A stretch of DNA of 41,979 nucleotides from Ruminococcaceae bacterium UBA794 (GTDB lineage: Bacteria; Bacillota; Clostridia; Oscillospirales; Ruminococcaceae): assembly GCA_002304735.1 (NCBI GenBank), contig DBIU01000036.1, positions 1 to 41,979 of the forward strand, in the 5' to 3' direction. This document shows positions 9,073 to 15,714 of this stretch, one piece after another (position 1 is the stretch's first letter; the number at the start of each line of letters is the position of its first letter). Under the pieces are notes generated by a model. The model saw only the letters and a program-made list of their open reading frames with translations. It was not told the DNA's origin and ran no database searches. A program made the position numbers and the translations under genes.

Positions 9073-9367
9073 GCGTTTAATCTCGAAATGCGAAGTGATT
9101 TTTACGCTTTTTGTGTAAAACGTCAAATTTGCCGCTTGAAATAAGAGAATTAATACTCGTTTGTGTTGAAAACGGCGGTTTTGAGCGTGAAATTTTGTTA
9201 AAAATAACGAAAATTTTACTTTTGAAATGATGTTTATGGTGAAAGTTTTACTTGATTTTTTGTGTGAAATGTAGTAAAATTATATTTGTTAATTAAATCC
9301 GCGGGGCAAAATGCGGGTTTAATTTAGTCTTTTTAGTCATTTTTGACTTTTATGGAGGTACTTATTA
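9073..9367 (+). promoter_or_regulatory. Promoter and leader hairpin upstream of the 9368 gene
   Basis: The AT-rich interval holds TTGATT (9252-9257), a 17-bp spacer and TAAAAT (9275-9280), a good sigma-A promoter. The leader then folds into a 12-bp stem (9291-9302 with 9313-9324, one G-T pair). This hairpin has no T tract, so it may stabilise or regulate the mRNA rather than terminate it. I see nothing else between 9073 and 9250. Confidence 0.6.
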
Positions 9368-10054
9368 ATGAAAATCAAGTCAATTCTTGCGGGCATTGCC
9401 GCCGCAGGTACGATTTGCACTGTTTCCGTTTCGGCTTTCGCGGACGATGCGCCCTTGCTTATCTCGCCCAATCCCAATGCGGACGATATTATGGTGATTT
9501 CGCCCGCTCCACAAAAGAGCGCCGTTGACGAGCTTTTGGAGATTTACGGCGGCGAGTTTGACGAGAGCTTTAAGAATGTTAAGAAGCAGATTTCCGCTGT
9601 TGGCGGCGCGGACGCTTATTTTGAGATGGCAAAGCAGCTGTTTTCCTCAATCTCTTCCGAAGAGGTTGACAAAATGCTTAGCGATACGCTCAAGGCTCAG
9701 GGCTTGACCGACGAGCAGATTAAGGAAGCGCTCGCTTCGTTCGACTCCGCAACGGAATTTGTTTTCGATGAAGAAGAATTTGAGCAGTTTAGGCAGCACT
9801 TGAGAATGATTGAAAAGTGCGATACTTCCGACGAGTTTGTTGAATATATCAAGTCGCATCTTGAGGACGAATATGCAGTCGGCATTCTGTCCGCAGTCAA
9901 GGAAATGGGCGACAAGGCGGACGGCTCCGCTCCCAAGGACGACATCGCAGCCGGCGGAGATAACGCGGATACGGGCGCCGAGGGCGTTGCCGCGGTTGTC
10001 GGCGTAATCGCTGTCGCGGGCGCTGTCGTTGTTATTTCGCGCAAGAAGGCATAA
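9368..10054 (+). CDS. Exported helical protein with NADTG sorting-like tail
   Basis: A 228-residue protein with a signal peptide (MKIKSILAGIAAAGTICTVS, cleavage after SAFA near residue 26). An acidic, mostly helical body follows (residues about 50-180, rich in Glu, Asp and Phe), then a Gly/Asp linker. It ends in NADTG followed by a hydrophobic helix (VAAVVGVIAVAGAVVVI) and SRKKA. The end mirrors that of the protein encoded just upstream, suggesting a common anchoring route. The ribosome site is GGAGG at 9354-9358, nine bases before ATG. I do not recognise the body domain. Bounded by its own promoter and a strong terminator, it is a single-gene unit. Confidence 0.75.
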   Translation: MKIKSILAGIAAAGTICTVSVSAFADDAPLLISPNPNADDIMVISPAPQKSAVDELLEIYGGEFDESFKNVKKQISAVGGADAYFEMAKQLFSSISSEEVDKMLSDTLKAQGLTDEQIKEALASFDSATEFVFDEEEFEQFRQHLRMIEKCDTSDEFVEYIKSHLEDEYAVGILSAVKEMGDKADGSAPKDDIAAGGDNADTGAEGVAAVVGVIAVAGAVVVISRKKA

Positions 10055-10069
10055 TCAAATTTACATAAG

Positions 10070-10097
10070 AACCGCGTTCCTCGGAGCGCGGTTTTTC
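10070..10097 (+). terminator. Rho-independent terminator
   Basis: A 10-bp stem ACCGCGTTCC/GGAGCGCGGT with one G-T pair and a 2-nt loop, followed by TTTTTCTTC. It ends the 9368 gene unit. The flavodiiron promoter begins 12 bp later. Confidence 0.88.
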
Positions 10098-10108
10098 TTC
10101 GCGCAGTA

Positions 10109-10137
10109 TTGACAAAGCGAAGAAAATATGCTACAAT
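10109..10137 (+). promoter_or_regulatory. Consensus sigma-A promoter for the flavodiiron protein
   Basis: TTGACA at 10109-10114, an exact 17-bp spacer, and TACAAT at 10132-10137. It lies 31 bp before the ATG at 10169. A longer in-frame TTG start inside the -35 box is therefore not credible. Confidence 0.85.
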
Positions 10138-10168
10138 TCAAGTGAAAAAGCATTTCGGAGGGATTAAT

Positions 10169-11329
10169 ATGGAGATTTCAAAGGATATAAAATACATAGG
10201 CGTCGACGACCACGATATTGATTTATTCGAGGGAATGTACGCTGTTCCGCGCGGAATGGCTTATAATTCCTATGTTATACTTGACGAGAAAATCGCCGTT
10301 ATGGATACGGTTGAGGCGCGTTTCGGCGAAAAATGGCTCGCTAATCTTGAAAATGAGCTTGGCGGAAGAAAGCCCGATTTCCTTGTCGTTCAGCATATGG
10401 AGCCGGACCATTCCGCTAATATCGCGGTTTTCGCGGAGAAATACCCCGAGGCGAAAATCGTCGCTTCGGCAAAGGCTTTCACAATGATGGGGCAGTTTTA
10501 CGGCAGCGATTTTAAGGAGAAGCAGGTTGTTGTCGGCGAGGGCGGCAGGCTCTCCCTCGGCACTCACGAGCTTTGCTTTATCACGGCGCCGATGGTACAC
10601 TGGCCCGAGGTTATTATGACTTATGACAGCGCGGATAAGGCGCTTTTTACGGCTGACGGCTTCGGAAAATTCGGCGCGAACGATATTGTTGACCCGGAGG
10701 GCTGGGCTTGCGAGGCAAGGCGCTATTATTTCGGCATTGTCGGGAAATTCGGCGCGCAGGTTCAGGCGGTTCTCAAGAAAGCCGCGGCGCTCGATATCGA
10801 AAAAATTCTCCCGCTTCACGGTCCGGTGCTTACCGAAAATCTTGAGTATTACCTCGATTTGTATAATATCTGGTCGAGCTACGGCGTTGAAAGCGAGGGC
10901 GTCTGCGTCGCTTTCACCTCGGTTTACGGGCATACAAAGGAAGCGGCGCTTTTGCTTGCCGAGAAGCTTGAAAAGGCGGGCTGCAAGAAGGTTGCCGTAA
11001 CAGACCTTGCACGCGATGATTGGGCTGAGGCTGTCGAGGACGCGTTCCGCTACGGAAAGCTCGTTCTTGCAACGACAACCTACAACGGCGATATTTTCCC
11101 GATTATGCGCGAATTTATCGCTCATCTCACCGAGAGAAATTATCAAAACCGCTTTATCGGAATAATCGAGAACGGCTCCTGGGCTGCAACCGCGGCAAAA
11201 CTCATCAAAAAGAGCTTTGAGAACTCGAAAAATATCACTTTCGCAGAAACTGCGGTTTCGCTTAAATCCGCGCTCGCTCCCGCGAACGAGGAACAGCTTG
11301 ACGCGCTTTGCGCCGAGCTTATGAAATAA
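10169..11329 (+). CDS. fprA: FprA-type flavodiiron protein (O2/NO reductase)
   Basis: A 386-residue A-type flavoprotein that reduces O2 to water or NO to N2O in the cytoplasm and protects anaerobes from air. The N-terminal beta-lactamase-like domain (1-250) carries the diiron ligands: HMEPDH, the His of APMVHWPEV, the Asp of FTADGFGKFG, and the His of LPLHGPVL. A flavodoxin-like FMN domain follows (about 255-386, phosphate loop TSVYGHTKEAA, then TTYNGDIFP). Length and domains are typical, and no rubredoxin is fused. The start is ATG 10169 with GGAGGG eight bases upstream. It is a monocistronic unit with strong promoter and terminator. Distinguishing O2 from NO preference is not possible from sequence. 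Confidence 0.95.
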   Translation: MEISKDIKYIGVDDHDIDLFEGMYAVPRGMAYNSYVILDEKIAVMDTVEARFGEKWLANLENELGGRKPDFLVVQHMEPDHSANIAVFAEKYPEAKIVASAKAFTMMGQFYGSDFKEKQVVVGEGGRLSLGTHELCFITAPMVHWPEVIMTYDSADKALFTADGFGKFGANDIVDPEGWACEARRYYFGIVGKFGAQVQAVLKKAAALDIEKILPLHGPVLTENLEYYLDLYNIWSSYGVESEGVCVAFTSVYGHTKEAALLLAEKLEKAGCKKVAVTDLARDDWAEAVEDAFRYGKLVLATTTYNGDIFPIMREFIAHLTERNYQNRFIGIIENGSWAATAAKLIKKSFENSKNITFAETAVSLKSALAPANEEQLDALCAELMK

Positions 11330-11337
11330 TATCCAAA

Positions 11338-11364
11338 AGCCCGAGCTTTTTGCTCGGGTTTTTC
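11338..11364 (+). terminator. Rho-independent terminator of fprA
   Basis: A 7-bp GC-rich stem CCCGAGC/GCTCGGG (11340-11346 and 11352-11358) with a 5-nt T loop and a following TTTTTC. Confidence 0.92.
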
Positions 11365-11399
11365 TACATTGAAAATTGGGCGAAAAATCGGTTTTCCCC

Positions 11400-11428
11400 T
11401 TGACAAAAGCGCCGAAATTGATTATAAT
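11400..11428 (+). promoter_or_regulatory. Consensus promoter of the pyrimidine operon
   Basis: TTGACA at 11400-11405, a 17-bp spacer, and TATAAT at 11423-11428: a perfect sigma-A promoter. The predicted start falls at about 11435, the left edge of the 230-bp inserted element. The leader to pyrR is therefore about 390 nt. It is the only strong promoter seen upstream of the run of genes through 23770. Confidence 0.9.
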
Positions 11429-11435
11429 GTATAAA

Positions 11436-11665
11436 GGTCACCTCTAAAAACCTTGTTTGAGTGAAAATGTGTATAGCACGCCGACTGCGTTTGTCAACAA
11501 GCGAAATTTTTGGTGTGACGGCGTCCGTGCCGTCACTCGGCTATTTCGCTTTGCAACATCGTGTTGCACCTCCTCGTAAGGCATCCAGCCTTACTTCGTC
11601 GGTTTTTCTCGCATTCGTCGTCCTCTACCCATTTTCACTTTTCAAACCGGTTTTTAGAGGTTCCC
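11436..11665. mobile_element. 230-bp MITE-like element in the pyr leader
   Basis: The ends are 17-bp terminal inverted repeats (GGTCACCTCTAAAAACC and GGGAACCTCTAAAAACC), with weaker inverted similarity continuing to the word GTGAAAATG. A 4-bp direct repeat TAAA flanks it (11432-11435 and 11666-11669). It codes for nothing. The interior forms three hairpins in the + sense: GTGACGGC/GCCGTCAC (11515-11536, nested in GCGAAAT/ATTTCGC), GCAACA/TGTTGC (11553-11567) and GTAAGGC/GCCTTAC (11576-11594). Terminal repeats of this general style occur in IS5/IS1182-like families, but I cannot assign a parent. No transposase is in the window. Confidence 0.72.
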
Positions 11666-11692
11666 TAAAGATACGAAATCATGCGCTTTTAA

Positions 11693-11803
11693 GTCGGTGC
11701 GGCGACGCCGACAAGGTTTGGATTTTGTCATGGCTCCGCACAAGTTTTTTTGTGGCGGAGTATAAATCGAGCCTTTTTGCCGCGTTTTTACGCGGTTTTT
11801 TTG
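11693..11803 (+). promoter_or_regulatory. pyr leader attenuator (antiterminator-type hairpins plus terminator)
   Basis: After the inserted element the leader contains a hairpin GTCGGTG/CGCCGAC (11693-11712) and a long hairpin CTCCGCACAA/TTGTGGCGGAG with one bulge (11734-11760). A classical terminator CCGCGT/ACGCGG (11780-11795) with seven Ts follows, 25 bp before pyrR. A terminator between promoter and first gene is the hallmark of attenuation. Because the first gene is pyrR, UMP-dependent PyrR control is likely. I could not find a convincing copy of the Bacillus PyrR binding loop, so the mechanism is inferred. Confidence 0.7.
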
Positions 11804-11827
11804 TGAGCTTTTGAAAGGGGTGCGCGT

Positions 11828-12367
11828 GTGGAAAATTTTTCCGTCAAAGCGGAAATTCTTGATGAAAACGCCGTTTCGCGGGCTATAACGCGGATTTCCT
11901 TCGAGATTATCGAGCGAAGCCGCGGCGCGGATAATCTTTGCCTTGTCGGGCTGTACTCGCGCGGGGCGGTTCTCGCAAAGAGAATTGCCGCGAAAATCGC
12001 CGAGAACGTCGGCGGAGATATCCCCACGGGAATGCTTGATATCACGCCCTTCCGCGACGACGAACGCAGGCGCGGCGCCGACGACGCAAGCAGAATTGAC
12101 TTTGATATCACGGGAAAGCACGTTGTGATTATTGACGACGTTATTTTCACGGGAAGAACCGCCAGAGCCGCTATGGACGCGCTTATGTCGCGCGGCAGAC
12201 CAAAGGTTATCCAGCTTGCCGTGCTTATCGACAGAGGTCACCGCGAGCTTCCTATCAGAGCCGATTATGTCGGGAAAAATCTCCCGACCTCTCACAGCGA
12301 AAAAGTGAGGGTTATGGTTAAGGAATTGGACGGCGCGGATAAGGTTGTTATCTGCGAGGCTGATTGA
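11828..12367 (+). CDS. pyrR: Bifunctional pyr operon regulator / uracil phosphoribosyltransferase PyrR
   Basis: A 179-residue protein of the type I phosphoribosyltransferase fold. It carries the PRPP-binding motif VIIDDVIFTGRTARAAMDAL (about 98-117) and the PyrR signature DRGHRELPIRADYVGKN (about 137-153). PyrR binds pyr leader mRNA when UMP is high and promotes termination, and it also makes UMP from uracil. Start is GTG 11828 with AAAGGGG seven bases upstream. It is the first gene of the operon, immediately downstream of a leader terminator, the usual position for autoregulation. Confidence 0.95.
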   Translation: MENFSVKAEILDENAVSRAITRISFEIIERSRGADNLCLVGLYSRGAVLAKRIAAKIAENVGGDIPTGMLDITPFRDDERRRGADDASRIDFDITGKHVVIIDDVIFTGRTARAAMDALMSRGRPKVIQLAVLIDRGHRELPIRADYVGKNLPTSHSEKVRVMVKELDGADKVVICEAD

Positions 12368-12391
12368 ATTTGTGTTGGATAAGGAGTTATT

Positions 12392-13663
12392 ATGAGTCTT
12401 TTGCTGAAGAACGGATTTGTTATTGACAGCGCAAACGCGTTCGAGGGTATCGCCGATATTCTCATTGAAAACGGCGTTATCGCAAAGTGCGAGCCGAATA
12501 TCGCAGATAACGCGGAGCAGGTTATCGACTGCGCGGGCCTTGCCGTTATTCCGGGAATTTGCGATATGCACGTTCATTTTCGCGACCCCGGTCAGACCCA
12601 CAAGGAGGATATTGTCACGGGCGGAAACGCCGCGGCGGCAGGCGGAGTAACCGCTGTCGCTTGTATGCCGAACACAAGTCCTGTTGTTGATAATGCGGAA
12701 ACAGTCAAGCTTATTCTTGAAAAGGCGAAGAACGCGACCGTTAAGGTTTATCCCGTCGGCTGCATTACAAAAGGGCTGAAGGGCGAGGAGCTCTGCGATT
12801 TCGACGAGCTGAAAAAAGCCGGCTGCGTCGCGGTTTCGGACGACGGAAAGCCCGTGAAAAACGCGCGCATTATGGCGCAGGCGCTTGTCAAGGCGCATTA
12901 CGCGGGGCTTAAGGTGATTTCGCACTGCGAGGACCAGGAGGTTGTCGCGGGCGGTATTATCAACAGCGGCGAGGTTTCAAAGGAGCTTGGAGTTAGCGGT
13001 ATGCACCGCATTTCCGAGGATATCTCGACCGCGAGAGAAATTATTCTTGCGCGCGACCTTGAAATGCCTATTCACATCGCGCACGTTTCCACGGCGACTA
13101 GTATGACGCTGCTGAGAGTGGCGGCGAGATATGGGATTATGGTTACTTCCGAAACCTGTCCGCACTATTTCTCGCTTACCGATGAAAAGCTGCGTTCGCG
13201 CGACGCGGATTATCGAATGAACCCGCCGCTGCGGACAAAAGATGACGTCGAGGCAATCACAGAGGGCGTTTGCGACGGCACAATCGACTGTATCGTCACC
13301 GACCACGCTCCCCATACCGCCGAGGAAAAATCCGATTTTGAAAAAGCGCCGAACGGCGTAGTCGGGCTTGAAACTTCGCTCGCTGTTACGCTTACGAGGC
13401 TTTATCACACGGAAAAGCTCAAGCTGTCGAAGATTGTTAAGCTTATGTGCGTTAACCCGCGCAAAATTCTAAATATTCCCGGCGGCAATTTCAGCGTGGG
13501 CGAACCTGCGGATATCGCAATCGTCAACCTTGACGAGGAATGGACGGTAGACCCCGAAAAGCTTCACGGCAAATCACACAATACCTGCTTTAAGGGCGAA
13601 AAGCTCAAGGGCAAGGTGAAAATGACCATTTTGGACGGAAAAATTGTTTATACCGATAAATAA
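12392..13663 (+). CDS. pyrC: Dihydroorotase
   Basis: A 423-residue zinc amidohydrolase that cyclises carbamoyl aspartate to dihydroorotate (third step of UMP synthesis). Visible metal and substrate motifs: DMHVHFRDPGQTHKEDI (about 57-73), GGVTAVACMPNTSPVVDN, ISHCEDQ, IHIAHVSTATSM, SETCPHYF and CIVTDHAPHT. This is the long class of dihydroorotase found in Gram-positives. In some organisms it associates with aspartate transcarbamoylase, but pyrB is not here. The ribosome site AAGGAG lies eight bases before ATG; it starts 24 bp after pyrR. Confidence 0.95.
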   Translation: MSLLLKNGFVIDSANAFEGIADILIENGVIAKCEPNIADNAEQVIDCAGLAVIPGICDMHVHFRDPGQTHKEDIVTGGNAAAAGGVTAVACMPNTSPVVDNAETVKLILEKAKNATVKVYPVGCITKGLKGEELCDFDELKKAGCVAVSDDGKPVKNARIMAQALVKAHYAGLKVISHCEDQEVVAGGIINSGEVSKELGVSGMHRISEDISTAREIILARDLEMPIHIAHVSTATSMTLLRVAARYGIMVTSETCPHYFSLTDEKLRSRDADYRMNPPLRTKDDVEAITEGVCDGTIDCIVTDHAPHTAEEKSDFEKAPNGVVGLETSLAVTLTRLYHTEKLKLSKIVKLMCVNPRKILNIPGGNFSVGEPADIAIVNLDEEWTVDPEKLHGKSHNTCFKGEKLKGKVKMTILDGKIVYTDK

Positions 13664-13675
13664 AGGAGAAAAATT

Positions 13676-14611
13676 ATGTCACTTGACCGCTTAATCGAAA
13701 AAATCGAACAGACCCAGAACCCCACAGTCGCAGGACTTGACCCGAAGCTTGATTACGTTCCCGAGTTTATCAGAAAGAGATGCTTCGAGAAGTACGGCGA
13801 AACCCTCAAGGGCGCGGCAAAGGCGCTTCTTGAGTTCAACAAGGGGCTTATCGACGCGCTTTACGACATCGTTCCCGCTGTTAAGCCGCAGGCGGCTTAT
13901 TATGAAATGTACGGCACGGCGGGCGTGAAAACGCTCTACAAAACGCAGGAATATGCGCGTTCAAAGGGAATGTACGTTATCACGGACGGAAAGCGCAACG
14001 ATATCGGAACGACTATGGAGGCTTACGCTACCGCGCACCTCGGCAAGGTTAAAATCGGCACCACGGAGGTTGAGCCGTTCCTCGGCGACGCGCTCACGGT
14101 TAACGGTTACCTCGGAAGCGACGGTATAAAGCCGCTTCTCAAGGTTTGCGCCGAGAACGACAAGGGAATTTTCGTTCTCGTTAAAACTTCAAATCCCTCG
14201 AGCGGCGAGCTTCAGGACAGGCTTATCGACGGCGAACCGATTTATGAGGTTATGGGCAAAATGTGCGAAAAATGGGGCGAGGAGCTTCCCGGAGTTTACG
14301 GTTACAGCGGCGTCGGCGCGGTTGTCGGCGCGACCTATCCCGAGCAGATTAAGGTCCTCCGCAAGCTTCTCCCGAACACGTTCTTCCTTATCCCCGGCTA
14401 TGGCGCACAGGGCGCTACCGCGGAGGATATCGCGGGCGCGTTCGATAAAAACGGACTTGGCGGTATCGTAAACAGCTCGAGAGGCATTATGTGCGCTTAT
14501 CAGAAACAGAAATGCAGCGAACACGAATTTGCCGAGGCGGCGCGCAGAGAGGCTATTCGTATGCGCGATGAAATTATGGCGCAGGTTGGAAAAATCGTTA
14601 TTAACGGTTAA
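13676..14611 (+). CDS. pyrF: Orotidine 5'-phosphate decarboxylase (long, type 2)
   Basis: A 311-residue TIM barrel that converts OMP to UMP. The catalytic Lys-Asp cluster lies in ITDGKRNDIGTTMEAYA (about 101-117). Other conserved parts are TVAGLDPKLDYVP, VKPQAAYYE, LTVNGYLGSDGIKPLL and PGYGAQGAT. At about 310 residues it belongs to the longer type 2 group rather than the roughly 240-residue Bacillus type. AAAGGAG precedes ATG; spacing to pyrC is 12 bp, consistent with one operon. Confidence 0.94.
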   Translation: MSLDRLIEKIEQTQNPTVAGLDPKLDYVPEFIRKRCFEKYGETLKGAAKALLEFNKGLIDALYDIVPAVKPQAAYYEMYGTAGVKTLYKTQEYARSKGMYVITDGKRNDIGTTMEAYATAHLGKVKIGTTEVEPFLGDALTVNGYLGSDGIKPLLKVCAENDKGIFVLVKTSNPSSGELQDRLIDGEPIYEVMGKMCEKWGEELPGVYGYSGVGAVVGATYPEQIKVLRKLLPNTFFLIPGYGAQGATAEDIAGAFDKNGLGGIVNSSRGIMCAYQKQKCSEHEFAEAARREAIRMRDEIMAQVGKIVING

Positions 14612-14621
14612 GGAGCAGAAA

Positions 14622-15713
14622 ATGATATTTCAGAACAAAAAGAAAGCGAGTCTTGTCCTTGCAAACGGCGAGGTTTTCGAGGGAAAATCGTTTGGCGCGG
14701 AAGGCAAGGTTCTCGGAGAAATCGTCTTTACAACCGCGATGACGGGTTATCAGGAAACGCTTACGGACCCGTCCTACTGCGGGCAGATTATCACGCAGAC
14801 CTTTCCGCTTATCGGAAACTACGGCGTGAACAAAATCGACCCCGAGAGCAGCGGAAGCGTTGTCGCGGGCTATATCGTTCGCGAATACTGCGACTTTCCG
14901 TCGAATTTCCGCTGCGAGGGCAATATTAACGACTACATTGCTTCCTACGGCATTATCGGTATATATGATATCGATACGAGAAGGCTTACGAGAATTATCC
15001 GCGAAACGGGCGTTATGAACGGCGCTATCGTTTGCGGCGACTTCGACAAGGACGCGGTTCTCGAAGAAATCAGAAATTATAAGGAAGAGCCGCCCGTACC
15101 GAAAGTCAGCGTTAAGGAAAAGCAGGTTTTCAAGGCGGAAAACCCCGTCCGCGACGTCGTTCTCATTGATTACGGATATAAGTTCAACATCAGGAGAGAG
15201 CTTCTCAAGCGCGGCTGCAACGTCACCGTCGTTCCGCACAACACCTCCGCCGAGGAAATCAAGGCGCTTAATCCCGACGGAATTATGCTCTCGAACGGTC
15301 CCGGCGACCCTCAGCAAAATCCCGACGCGATAAACACGCTCAGAGAGCTTATTCCCGCGCAAATCCCCACGTTCGGAATTTGCCTCGGTCATCAGCTTCT
15401 CGCGCTTGCAAACGGTGCTTCCACGATGAAAATGAAGTACGGTCACCGCGGCGGTAATCAGCCCGTTAAGGATTTGGCGATAGACCGCACGTTCATCACT
15501 TCGCAAAATCACGGTTATGCCGTCGTCGCGGACACGCTTTCCGAAAATGTCGGCGAAATCAGCCACATAAACAACAACGACGGCACCTGCGAGGGTATCC
15601 GCTATAAAAATGCGCCCGCGTTTACGGTTCAGTTTCACCCCGAAGCCTGCGGCGGTCCGCACGATACGTCGTATCTGTTCGATGAGTTTATCAAGCTGAT
15701 GGAGGGTAAATGA
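14622..15713 (+). CDS. carA: Carbamoyl-phosphate synthase small (glutaminase) subunit
   Basis: A 363-residue protein from ATG 14622 (AAGGAG seven bases upstream); longer frames overlap pyrF and lack a ribosome site. The N-terminal CPSase small domain (ANGEVFEGKSFGAEG, TAMTGYQETLTDPSY) is followed by a class I glutaminase. The nucleophile Cys is in FGICLGHQ at about residue 254, with His-Glu in VQFHPEACGGPHDT. It hydrolyses glutamine and channels ammonia to CarB. All catalytic residues are present. Confidence 0.95.
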   Translation: MIFQNKKKASLVLANGEVFEGKSFGAEGKVLGEIVFTTAMTGYQETLTDPSYCGQIITQTFPLIGNYGVNKIDPESSGSVVAGYIVREYCDFPSNFRCEGNINDYIASYGIIGIYDIDTRRLTRIIRETGVMNGAIVCGDFDKDAVLEEIRNYKEEPPVPKVSVKEKQVFKAENPVRDVVLIDYGYKFNIRRELLKRGCNVTVVPHNTSAEEIKALNPDGIMLSNGPGDPQQNPDAINTLRELIPAQIPTFGICLGHQLLALANGASTMKMKYGHRGGNQPVKDLAIDRTFITSQNHGYAVVADTLSENVGEISHINNNDGTCEGIRYKNAPAFTVQFHPEACGGPHDTSYLFDEFIKLMEGK

Positions 15714-15714
15714 T

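Noticed and set aside
10109..10168. TTG start at 10109 extending the flavodiiron protein
   Set aside because: The TTG is the -35 box of a perfect promoter, and the ribosome site supports ATG 10169.
11461..11814. Plus-strand frame of 117 codons across the pyr leader
   Set aside because: It runs through the MITE-like element and attenuator hairpins, has no ribosome site, and its product has no domain-like pattern.
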